DNA from: Myxococcales bacterium
Lineage (GTDB): Bacteria > Myxococcota > Myxococcia > Myxococcales > Anaeromyxobacteraceae
Reading direction: 5' to 3'
DNA: 9,278 nucleotides
Assembly: GCA_021784495.1 (NCBI GenBank)
Contig: JAJXSQ010000059.1
Coordinates: forward strand, 1-9,278
Made by a program: the position numbers and the translations under genes. Below are positions 1-6,160 of this stretch, piece after piece (the first letter of the stretch is position 1; the number at the start of each line of letters is the position of its first letter). Below the pieces are notes generated by a model. It searched no databases. It was not told the origin of the DNA and was given only the letters and a program-made list of their open reading frames with translations.

Positions 1-1129
1 GGAAGACGTCCACCGGATCGAGCTCGTCGAGGGTCGCGGCCGGGGCGCCGTCGCCGAGCGCCGCGCCGTCGCCGTCGAGCACCACCTGCCACCGCACCAG
101 GCGCGCGGCGCGCGCCTCGACCGCCTGGTCGAGCCGGGCGCGCAGCGCCGGCTCCGGCCGCGCGAGCCGGACCCGGGCCTCGAGGAGCGGCACCCGCTCC
201 GGCGAGAGGTCGCCGAGCGGCGGCAGGGCGCGGAGCTGCTCGAGCACCTCGGCGAGCGGCGCCGGGCCGTCGGCGGGGACGCGCAGGAGGGGGCGCGGTC
301 GCGGCGTCGGCACGGCGCGGGCCGCGACCAGCGCGCCGCCGGCGAGGTCCACCACCACCACCTGCTGCTCGTGCTGCGCCTCGTCGAAGGAGAGCGGGAG
401 CGGGGCGCCCGAGTACCGGAGGCGCGCGCCGATCGCCTGCGGCCGGTGCAGGTGGCCGAGGGCGCCGTAGGCCACGTCGGGGGGGAAGGCGTCGGACGGG
501 ACCGCGCCGGCGCCGCCGACGAGGGTCCGCTCCGAGGCGCCCGACGCGCCGCCCACCACGAAGAGGTGGCCCATGGCCACCAGCGCCTCGCCGGGGCGCC
601 GCCGCGCGCGCGCCGCGCCGAAGACCGCGTCGTGGACCCGGCGGACCGGGGCGGCCGGGTCGGCGCCCAGATCCTCGGCGCGCAGGTCGGCGGCCCGGAG
701 GAAGGGGATCGCCGCCACCAGCGCCGACTCCCCGCCGCCCTCGATCCGGACGAGGGCCCGCTCCGGCTCGAGCCCGGCGGGGCCCCGGGGCGCGGCGCCG
801 ACGACGTGGAGCCGGCCGAGCGCGCGCAGGAAGGGCTCGGTGGTCTCCAGCCGGTGCGGCGAGTCGTGGTTGCCGCCGATGGCGACGACGGTGAGCTGGG
901 GGAGGCGCCGCCAGACGTCGACCAGGAACTCCGCCAGCATCCCGACGGCGGCCGCGGGCGGGCTGGCGACGTCGAAGAGGTCGCCGGCGACGAGCAGCCC
1001 GTGGGCCCCCTCCCGCTCGCAGAGGTCGGCGAGCCAGGCGAGGAAGGCGCGCTGCTCCGGCGCCCGGTCGACGTCGTGGAGGACGTGGCCGAGGTGCCAG
1101 TCGGAGGTGTGGACGAGGCGGAGCGCCAT
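1..1129 (-). CDS. sbcD: SbcD-like exonuclease subunit (metallophosphoesterase), C-terminus cut by window edge
   Basis: Calcineurin-like metallophosphoesterase of the SbcD/Mre11 family, the nuclease subunit of SbcCD, which cleaves hairpins and processes DNA ends during repair. Read from an ATG at 1129, 376 full codons are visible. The metal-binding motifs appear in order: HTSDWHLG (residues 7-14, D10 and H12), AGDLFD (48-53, D50), GGNHDSPHR (85-93, N87 H88 D89), MGH (186-188) and GHLH (225-228). They are followed by the family's YSGAPLPLSF segment (239-248). A downstream capping region follows, and the frame is still open at base 1. Family members are usually around 380-420 residues, so only a short C-terminal part should be missing. 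An AGGTGGG-like ribosome site lies just upstream of the start. In many bacteria sbcC follows sbcD directly; that position lies outside the window. The gene is divergent from the exported-protein gene at 1363. I see no missing catalytic residue. The main doubt is whether a more general YkuE/Mre11-type name fits better. Confidence 0.93.
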   Translation of the reverse strand, partial: MALRLVHTSDWHLGHVLHDVDRAPEQRAFLAWLADLCEREGAHGLLVAGDLFDVASPPAAAVGMLAEFLVDVWRRLPQLTVVAIGGNHDSPHRLETTEPFLRALGRLHVVGAAPRGPAGLEPERALVRIEGGGESALVAAIPFLRAADLRAEDLGADPAAPVRRVHDAVFGAARARRRPGEALVAMGHLFVVGGASGASERTLVGGAGAVPSDAFPPDVAYGALGHLHRPQAIGARLRYSGAPLPLSFDEAQHEQQVVVVDLAGGALVAARAVPTPRPRPLLRVPADGPAPLAEVLEQLRALPPLGDLSPERVPLLEARVRLARPEPALRARLDQAVEARAARLVRWQVVLDGDGAALGDGAPAATLDELDPVDVF

Positions 1130-1223
1130 GGGGGCCCACCTATAGCCGGGGGGGCGGACACCGGGCCGGCGGCGCGCGCCCCCCGGGGCCCCAGGTTCAC
1201 GCTCCGAGACGACACGGTCCGTC

Positions 1224-1255
1224 GCAGCGGTGCAACGGAAGGTCGCCACCGCTGC
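1224..1255. promoter_or_regulatory. 9-bp inverted repeat, possible operator or leader hairpin
   Basis: GCAGCGGTG (1224-1232) is followed 14 bases later by its exact reverse complement CACCGCTGC (1247-1255). A second, shifted pairing uses overlapping bases: GCGGTGCA (1227-1234) with TGCACCGC (1253-1260). It lies about 110 bases before the start of the gene at 1363. It could be a dimeric-regulator site or an alternative-fold RNA leader. No T-tract follows, so it is not a simple terminator. The function is inferred from symmetry and position only. Confidence 0.4.
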
Positions 1256-1278
1256 ACCGCGGCGTCGCGGCGTCGCGC
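1247..1278 (+). repeat. Imperfect 8-bp tandem repeat, four units
   Basis: Four consecutive octamers can be read: CACCGCTG, CACCGCGG, CGTCGCGG and CGTCGCGC. The perfect part of the period-8 run covers 1258-1277. It shares its first unit with the right arm of the inverted repeat at 1224-1255. GC-rich intergenic DNA throws up such periodicity by chance fairly often. Confidence 0.5.
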
Positions 1279-1362
1279 GCCGGCGCGAGCGGATGCCCGG
1301 GATCTCGCCCGCTTCGGCGCCCGGCACGCCCCGCGCAATCCGGTTCCTCGGGAGGGGTCGAC

Positions 1363-2235
1363 ATGAGGCGTCTTGTCGCAGCCGCGCTGCTCGCCGCGTC
1401 CTGGGGTGGGCTGGCCGAGGAGCCGGGCCTGAGGCCGTTCGTCCTCGCGGCGCGCGAGCGCGGCGACGTGAAGTCGGTGGCGGAGGCGACGCGGGCCCGG
1501 CTCGGCGCCGCCGGCTTCGAGATCGCCGGGGAGTACGAGCCCTACTCCGGCGCGCGGGTGCTGGCGGTGACGAGCGACGAGCTGAAGGCGCTCGCCGCGG
1601 CCTCGCCCACCGGCGGCTACGCCGCCGCGCAGCGCGTCACCGTCACCCGGGACGGCGACGGGGTGGACGTCGCCTTCACCAGCCCGCGCTACATGGCGGC
1701 GGCCTACCGGCTCCCGGGCGACCTCGGGCCGGTGGAGGACCGGCTGGAGAAGGCCCTGGGCCGGATCGAGGGGTACGGCGAGCGCAAGACCGCCGGCGAC
1801 CTGCGCGGCTACCACTACATGTTCGGCATGCCCTACTTCGACGAGCCGTCGCGGTTCGGCTCCTTCCCGGACCACGCCGCGGCCGTCGCCGCGGTGGAGC
1901 GGGGGCTCGCCGCCCGCCGCGGCGGGGTCCGGGCGGTCTACCGGATCGACCTGCCGGGCGGGCGGCAGACGGTCTTCGGCGTCGCCTTCACCGAGGGCTG
2001 CGCGTCCGACGCCCGGATCATGGAGGAGATCGACTTCAAGCCGGTCCGCTCCACCGGCTACCTCCCCTACGAGCTGCTGGTGACCGGCGACGAGGTGGTC
2101 GCGCTCCACGCGAAGTTCCGGATCGCCGTCGACTTCACCGACCTCAAGATGATGGGGTCCCACAGCTTCATGAACATCCGCTGCGCCCCCGACGCCATCG
2201 AGGATGCGCTCCGGAAGGTGGTCGGGGAGCGGTGA
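1363..2235 (+). CDS. Exported protein of unknown function with two similar alpha/beta halves
   Basis: A protein of 290 residues, with the ATG at 1363 preceded by a strong GGAGG seven bases upstream. The N-terminus is a basic MRR followed by a hydrophobic stretch ending GGLA|EE near residue 18, which looks like a Sec signal peptide, so the mature protein should be periplasmic or secreted. There is no lipobox. I do not recognise a family with certainty. Residues about 38-131 and 173-287 look like two copies of one unit: a helix ending near a Gly-rich turn, a Y-x5-G-x3-V strand pair (LGAAGFEIAGEYEPYSGARV and LAARRGGVRAVYRIDLPGGR), then a strand pair opening GGY or TGY, and a closing helix (VEDRLEKAL and IEDALRKVV). 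The pattern recalls DUF302-type folds, but this is tentative. Two cysteines, C213 and C274, both in the second unit, could pair. It precedes the roadblock cluster by 43 bases on the same strand and may be its first cistron. Confidence 0.75.
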   Translation: MRRLVAAALLAASWGGLAEEPGLRPFVLAARERGDVKSVAEATRARLGAAGFEIAGEYEPYSGARVLAVTSDELKALAAASPTGGYAAAQRVTVTRDGDGVDVAFTSPRYMAAAYRLPGDLGPVEDRLEKALGRIEGYGERKTAGDLRGYHYMFGMPYFDEPSRFGSFPDHAAAVAAVERGLAARRGGVRAVYRIDLPGGRQTVFGVAFTEGCASDARIMEEIDFKPVRSTGYLPYELLVTGDEVVALHAKFRIAVDFTDLKMMGSHSFMNIRCAPDAIEDALRKVVGER

Positions 2236-2278
2236 CCGGGCCCCGGGCACGGCGCGCCGGGGGCGCGGGGAGGAGCGC

Positions 2279-3007
2279 ATGACCGGTCGATCCGAGCAGC
2301 CGTCGGCCAGCGGCTTCCACGGCGCCATCGGGAGCCTGCCGCTCGTCGACCTCCTCCAGGTCTGGTCGCTGAACCGGTTCTCCGGCCTCGTCGTCGTCCG
2401 CTTCCGCGAGCGGGTGGGGCACCTCTACTTCGTCGACGGCGAGCTGGTCCACGCCGAGGCCGAGCAGGAGACCGGAGAGCAGGCGGTGGGGGTGATCCTG
2501 GGGTGGCCGGAGGGGGCCTTCGAGCCCTTCCCCAACACCACCACCATGAAGCGGACCATCGACAAGCGGCTCAGCCACCTGCTGCTCGACGCCCACCGCG
2601 TGATCGACGAGCGGCGCCGGACCCCCGGGCCGCCCCCGGCGCCCCCCCCGGCCGCCGAGGCGCGCGGCCCGGCGGAGCCGACGGTGCTGGACCGCATCCG
2701 GGCGATCCGGGGGGTGACCAGGCTGGTGCGCTTCGGCCGGGACGGCCAGCCCGGCCCCGGGGAGGGGCCGGGGGGCGAGGAGCTCGCCGCCCGGGCGCTC
2801 TACCTCGCGCTGAACCACGCCGGCGCCATCGGCGCGACCTTCGGGCTGCGCGACCTCGCGGTGGCGTCGCTCGAGGGCGCGGCCGGGTCCTTCCTGGTCG
2901 TCCACGCCGGGCCGAGCTACCTGGCGGTGGCGGTGGAGCCCGGGGTCGCCGTGGAGCCGGTCGTGGCCCAGGTGCGGTGCCTCCTGACCCGGCCGGCGGC
3001 GAGGTGA
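2279..3007 (+). CDS. DUF4388 (PATAN) - roadblock/LC7 fusion protein
   Basis: A cytoplasmic signalling protein of 242 residues. Residues 11-112 match DUF4388/PATAN: an opening FHGAIGSLPLVDLLQVWSL, then SGLVVV strands, LYFVDGELVHAE, and EAVGxIL-like and FEPFPN segments. DUF4388 is a small protein-interaction domain found next to receiver and other signalling domains. A Pro/Ala-rich linker (116-134) joins it to a roadblock/LC7-like domain (135-236) with IRAIRGVTRLVRFGRDG, a long helix, and the strands FLVVHAG and YLAVAVEPG. Roadblock domains dimerise and in bacteria act with Ras-like GTPases (MglB with MglA). I chose the ATG at 2279, because GGGGAGGAG lies just upstream and homology begins there; an in-frame start at 2204 would run back into the previous gene. 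The stop overlaps the ribosome site of the next gene 2 bases downstream, so translation is probably coupled. Confidence 0.87.
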   Translation: MTGRSEQPSASGFHGAIGSLPLVDLLQVWSLNRFSGLVVVRFRERVGHLYFVDGELVHAEAEQETGEQAVGVILGWPEGAFEPFPNTTTMKRTIDKRLSHLLLDAHRVIDERRRTPGPPPAPPPAAEARGPAEPTVLDRIRAIRGVTRLVRFGRDGQPGPGEGPGGEELAARALYLALNHAGAIGATFGLRDLAVASLEGAAGSFLVVHAGPSYLAVAVEPGVAVEPVVAQVRCLLTRPAAR

Positions 3008-3009
3008 CC

Positions 3010-3666
3010 ATGGACCCGACGCCCAACCAGCAGGCCGCCCTCTGCCAGCTCGGCGCCGTGCCGGGGGTGGTGGGCAGCATGGTCTTCGACCCGGCCGGCG
3101 CCGTGGTCCTGTCCGAGTTCCCCGGGGTCTTCGACGCGGGCGGGCTGCGGCAGCTGGCGGCGCAGCTCTCCGCCGACGGCTACTTCCAGGAGTGGATGGC
3201 CGGCGAGCGGGCCACCCTCGACCTCCGGTACGGCGACGGCCACGTCGTGGTCCGCGCCCTGGAGGGCGCCTGGCTCCTCGTGCTCTGCACCCTGCAGGTG
3301 AACGCGCAGCTGCTCGCGATGTCGCTCACCCAGGTGCTGCGCCGGCTGCGCCTGGGCGGCGAACTCGCGCGGGGCTCCGCCGCGGAGCGCCCCGGGGCCG
3401 TCGCCGCGCCGCCCCCGGCGCACGCCCCGACCCTGGTCGAGCGCCTGCGCGCCCTCGTCGCCGCCGAGCTCGGGGCCCAGGCGAGCCAGGGGCTGGAGCT
3501 CCTGGCCGCCGCGGGGGGCGCCCCGGGCGACCTGGCGCGCGCGGTCGCCGACGTCGAGCGGCTGACGCGGCTCTTCATCAGCACGAGGAAGGCCGACGAG
3601 CTCGGCCGGCGGATGCGCGAGCTGCTGGAGCCCGCTGCGGAGCGCTCCACGAGGAGGACCACGTGA
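3010..3666 (+). CDS. Roadblock/LC7-domain protein with C-terminal helical domain
   Basis: A cytoplasmic protein of 218 residues. Residues 10-115 fit a roadblock/LC7 domain: LGAVPGVVGSMVFDPAGAVV, a helix around 44-65, the strand VVVRALEG, then WLLVLCT and a final long helix (LLAMSLTQVLRRLRL). An Ala/Pro linker (118-140) leads to a helical module (141-208) with TLVERLRALVAAELG and a conserved-looking LTRLFISTRKADELGRRMRE, which resembles the short C-terminal helical domains often appended to bacterial roadblock proteins. I cannot name it. The ATG at 3010 follows GAGGTGA, which also contains the stop of the upstream gene. Its TGA overlaps the GTG of the next gene. Together with the DUF4388-roadblock protein it suggests a roadblock heterodimer or mixed complex. 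No catalytic motif is visible and none is expected in this family. Confidence 0.85.
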   Translation: MDPTPNQQAALCQLGAVPGVVGSMVFDPAGAVVLSEFPGVFDAGGLRQLAAQLSADGYFQEWMAGERATLDLRYGDGHVVVRALEGAWLLVLCTLQVNAQLLAMSLTQVLRRLRLGGELARGSAAERPGAVAAPPPAHAPTLVERLRALVAAELGAQASQGLELLAAAGGAPGDLARAVADVERLTRLFISTRKADELGRRMRELLEPAAERSTRRTT

Positions 3667-3986
3667 TCTACGTCGCGTACGGGCTGTCGGCGCTGGCGAT
3701 CCTGGGGATGGGGCTGAACGCCGTGCTCGCCATCCGGCTCAAGCGCGCCATCCTCGGGGGGGAGGTCGGCGCGAAGTGGGGGGTGCTCAGCGCCCTGATC
3801 GTCGTCTTCTTCCTCGGCTACCTCGCCTCCCCGCTCGCGCTCTACCTGGATCTCCCCCCCCGGTACCTCGGGCTGCTGGTCTCCGGGGTCTTCCTCTTCG
3901 GGACGGTCTTCATCTGGGTGGTCATCGGGATCATCCGCGACACCCTGACCTTCCTGAAGCTGATCCGGCCGGACGGCGCGCCCTAG
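3663..3986 (+). CDS. Small membrane protein with three predicted helices
   Basis: A 107-residue protein starting with GTG at 3663; a GAGGAGG lies 5 bases before it. The start overlaps the preceding stop as GTGA. Three hydrophobic segments are evident: residues 3-24, 40-61 and 68-91. They are separated by a short basic loop (RLKRAILGGEVGAK) and a LDLPPRY loop. By the positive-inside rule the first loop is cytoplasmic, which places the N-terminus outside and the C-terminal tail (RDTLTFLKLIRPDGAP) inside. I recognise no family. Its tight coupling to two roadblock proteins suggests it anchors or reports to that complex at the membrane, which is inference. The gene ends 10 bases before the end of the convergent WYL gene, with no obvious terminator between them. 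Confidence 0.8.
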   Translation: MIYVAYGLSALAILGMGLNAVLAIRLKRAILGGEVGAKWGVLSALIVVFFLGYLASPLALYLDLPPRYLGLLVSGVFLFGTVFIWVVIGIIRDTLTFLKLIRPDGAP

Positions 3987-3996
3987 CGGCGGCGCC

Positions 3997-4968
3997 TCAG
4001 CGGTAGAGGTCGAGGAGCCGCGCGGCCCGCGCCCGGAGCGCGGCGGCGACGTCGGGCGGCCCGTCGACCTCGGCCTCGCCGCCGTGGCCGAGGACGTAGC
4101 CGAGCAGGAAGTCTCCCGGCGTGAGCCGCACCGTGGCCAGGACGGCGCCTCCCGGCTCCTCGCGCGCCCGGTCCCCGAAGCGATCCCGGGCCAACCGGGC
4201 GGAGGTGCCGCGGAAGCGGAGCCGCACCTCCCGCTCCGCCCCCGACTCGAAGAAGAGGTTCCGCCGCACGTAGCGTGACACCGGCGGCCCCCGGTGCTCG
4301 GGGAAGATCCGCGTCCCCGGCTCGACCCCGACGATCCGGTCGAGGCGGTAGAGGTGCTCGGACTCCTTCGCGACGTTCCAGGCGGCGAGGTACCAGACGC
4401 CGTCGTGCGGGAAGAGGATCCGCGGCTCGACCACCCGCCGCGCGACCTCGGCGTCGGCGACCGAGCGGTAGGCGATGGTCGTCTCCAGCCGCTGGGCGAT
4501 CGCCGCCTCGAGCGCGCCCGCCCAGGGCTCCGGGGGGCGCTCGGTCACGTCCAGCCCGGCCGCCAGCCGCTCGGCCACCGGCCGGAGCACCTCGGGGATC
4601 GCCCGCCGGAGCTTGCGCGCGACCGCGCTCACCGCCCGGTCCCCGCCCTCCTCGAAGGGGCGCAGCGCCGCGAGCAGCAGCGCCCCCTCCACCAGCGAGA
4701 AGGCCGGCGGGGTGCCGAACTGGAGCTCGTAGGTGATCCAGAGCTCGCCGTCCTCCAGGTAGAGGTCGATCGCGTCGCCGCCGCCGGCCGGCTCGGTCCA
4801 GAGGTCGGCCACCGCGGCGACGTCGGCGCGGAGCGTGGCCTCGTCCCGCGCGCCGGTGAGCTCGACCGCCCGGGCGAGCGGCACCCCCCGGCCCGCGCGC
4901 GAGGCGCGGGCGACCACCGGGAGGAGCAGGAGGAGGCGGCGGAGCCGCTGGAACGAGGCGTCGCTCAC
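3997..4968 (-). CDS. WYL-domain transcriptional regulator, PafC-like (second of a pair)
   Basis: A 323-residue regulator. Residues 1-60 are a divergent N-terminal helix-turn-helix region (FQRLRRLLLLLPVVARASRA, then a second helix set), and 65-145 form a linker. Residues 148-215 form a WYL domain with an intact W192-Y193-L194 (VWYLAAWN) and a closing LYRLDRIVGVE. Residues about 245-322 are the C-terminal WCX-type extension. WYL domains bind nucleic acid or nucleotide ligands and control attached HTH regions; in actinobacteria PafB and PafC act together as a DNA-damage-responsive activator. I start it at GTG 4968, which overlaps the TGA of the upstream WYL gene by four bases, with GAGGGGAG just upstream. 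A longer in-frame extension upstream is only antisense-like filler opposite the partner gene. The pairing and order match pafB-pafC, but the regulated genes are unknown. Confidence 0.88.
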   Translation of the reverse strand: MSDASFQRLRRLLLLLPVVARASRAGRGVPLARAVELTGARDEATLRADVAAVADLWTEPAGGGDAIDLYLEDGELWITYELQFGTPPAFSLVEGALLLAALRPFEEGGDRAVSAVARKLRRAIPEVLRPVAERLAAGLDVTERPPEPWAGALEAAIAQRLETTIAYRSVADAEVARRVVEPRILFPHDGVWYLAAWNVAKESEHLYRLDRIVGVEPGTRIFPEHRGPPVSRYVRRNLFFESGAEREVRLRFRGTSARLARDRFGDRAREEPGGAVLATVRLTPGDFLLGYVLGHGGEAEVDGPPDVAAALRARAARLLDLYR

Positions 4969-5984
4969 GGGGCGCTCCCCTCGGGCGCGCGCGCGAGCGG
5001 CGCCAGGATCTCGCGGGCCAGCGCGCGCCCCTCCGGCGGCTCCAGCAGCTCCGCCTCCGGCCCCCAGGCGAGCGCCTGGCGCACCAGGCCGCTCAGGTCG
5101 CGGACCTCGAGCCGCGCCAGCCGCGCGCCGTCCTCCAGGGCGGTGATCCGCGCCCCGGGGAGGAGCTGCCGGGCGAGCCGGGCGAGCGAGCCGCGGAGCC
5201 GCACCGCGGCGGGGCGCGGCGGGTGGACCTCGTAGTCCCAGGGCTGCTGGCGGGACCAGCGCCGGATCTCGAAGTCGGCCGGGATGGCGTAGTCGGGGTC
5301 CTGCCGCCGGACCGCGTTCACCTTCAGCGCGCGGACGCGCGAGAGGTAGAAGAGCCGGAGCGCGCCGCGCAGGTGGCAGTGGCCGACGAAGATCCACTCC
5401 CCGCGCCGGCCCGCCAGGCCGTAGACGTCCACCTCGCGGTGGACCACCTCGTCGGTCGCCGCGCGCCAGTAGTCGATGGCGATCCGCTTGCGCCGCTCCC
5501 AGGCGTCGGCGAGCCGGTCGAGCATCGCCCCGGCGCCGCGGCCCCCCTCGCCGCCGCCGGGCCGGAGCTCCCCGGGCGAGGTCGCGCGGGGCGGCAACCC
5601 CTTCGCCCCGACGGCCAGCTTGCGGAGCGCGCTCTCCAGATCGTTGCGCAGGGGGTGGTCGGACAGGCGCAGCGCGCCGGCGGCGGCCGCCCAGAGGAGC
5701 GCCCCCTCGTCCGGGGAGAACTCGAGCGAGGGGAGGCGGCTCGAGCGCGCGTCGAGGAGGTAGCCGGTCGCGTCCTCGCGGCTCCCCAGCTCGACCGTCT
5801 CGATGGCGAAGCCGAGCCGGCGCAGCTCGGCCTTGTCGCGCGAGAACATCCGCTCGCGCGCGTCGGCGCCGCCCCGGTAGTGCGCGGGGAAGGCCTGGTA
5901 GATGGCCTCCCGGGTGGCCGGCTCCGACCGGGAGAGGAGCCAGGTGGCGAGGAGGAGCCGGCGGGTCGCAGCGGTGTCGGACAT
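4965..5984 (-). CDS. WYL-domain transcriptional regulator, PafB-like (first of a pair)
   Basis: A 339-residue regulator. The N-terminal winged HTH (about 5-78) reads LLLATWLLSRSEPATREAIY, then FSRDKAELRRLGFAIE, the usual DNA-binding start of this family, and DATGYLLD. Residues 85-150 are a linker with a low-complexity GGGEGGRG stretch. The WYL domain (about 155-225) has RKRIAIDYWRA, EWIFVGHCHLRGALRLFYLS and a closing basic strand. Its signature triad reads W197-I198-F199 instead of W-Y-L. Residues 255-335 form the WCX-type C-terminal region. I chose the ATG at 5984 because homology begins there; upstream in-frame sequence is Gly/Pro/Arg-rich intergenic read-through. The ribosome site is weak (GGCGAGG about 10 bases upstream). 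Translation is coupled to the second WYL gene through a GTGA overlap, so the two proteins are probably made in equal amounts and act together. Confidence 0.88.
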   Translation of the reverse strand: MSDTAATRRLLLATWLLSRSEPATREAIYQAFPAHYRGGADARERMFSRDKAELRRLGFAIETVELGSREDATGYLLDARSSRLPSLEFSPDEGALLWAAAAGALRLSDHPLRNDLESALRKLAVGAKGLPPRATSPGELRPGGGEGGRGAGAMLDRLADAWERRKRIAIDYWRAATDEVVHREVDVYGLAGRRGEWIFVGHCHLRGALRLFYLSRVRALKVNAVRRQDPDYAIPADFEIRRWSRQQPWDYEVHPPRPAAVRLRGSLARLARQLLPGARITALEDGARLARLEVRDLSGLVRQALAWGPEAELLEPPEGRALAREILAPLARAPEGSAP

Positions 5985-6160
5985 GCGATCGGTGCCTCGC
6001 CGGGAGGGGTGCGGCGGGGAGTCTACCCCGGCGCCACCGCGCCGGTCTCGGCCGCGGGGCCCCGGGGCGGCGGCGTGGACGCCGGCGCCGCGCGGGACGT
6101 ACAGTCGGCGCACGCCCCCGCGCCGCCCGGGCCCGCCCGGTCGCGCGCGAGGGCGAACCC
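5985..6160. other. Divergent intergenic region between WYL pair and histidine kinase
   Basis: This stretch of 176 bases lies between two divergent starts. It is extremely G/C-rich, with a 10-bp palindrome CGGGGCCCCG at 6055-6064. A weak sigma-70-like promoter for the kinase is noted separately. For the WYL pair, a TAGACT hexamer on the minus strand (6020-6025) could be a -10, but no good -35 partner lies 16-18 bases away. No sigma-54 element and no clear regulator site are visible. Confidence 0.5.
6076..6105 (+). promoter_or_regulatory. Weak sigma-70-like promoter candidate for the histidine kinase
   Basis: TGGACG (6076-6081) and TACAGT (6100-6105) each match the housekeeping hexamers at four of six bases, with an 18-base spacer. 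The kinase ATG follows about 55 bases later. TACAGT stands out only because the surroundings have so few A/T bases, so this is a guess from position and similarity. Confidence 0.25.

Larger units (their letters stand above)
1130..1362. other. Divergent intergenic region upstream of sbcD and the 1363 gene
   Basis: This stretch of 233 bases separates two divergent start codons, so promoters for both directions should lie here. No convincing -35/-10 pair is visible on either strand. A TATAGG hexamer on the minus strand (around 1139-1144) lies too close to the sbcD start and has no partner. No sigma-54 GG-N10-GC element stands out. The distinctive content is a 9-bp inverted repeat (1224-1255) running into an imperfect 8-bp tandem repeat (1247-1278), listed separately. 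Confidence 0.6.

Noticed and set aside
1130..1362. Sigma-54 promoter in the intergenic regions as a target of the NtrC-type regulator
   Set aside because: I looked for TGGCAC-N5-TTGC and the minimal GG-N10-GC spacing here and in 5985-6160 and found no convincing match.
371..1366. Open plus-strand frame of 331 codons opposite sbcD
   Set aside because: The minus strand carries SbcD with all its metal motifs; the plus frame is Arg/Gly/Ala-rich and has no ribosome site or domain.
2204..2278. Upstream start for the DUF4388-roadblock protein
   Set aside because: It would overlap the end of the preceding gene and add 25 Arg/Gly-rich residues. The ATG at 2279 has a much better ribosome site and sits just before the domain.
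3984..4000. Terminator between the convergent membrane-protein and WYL genes
   Set aside because: Only about 10 bases separate the stops. Short palindromes such as GGCGCC occur, but no stem with a T-tract is present.
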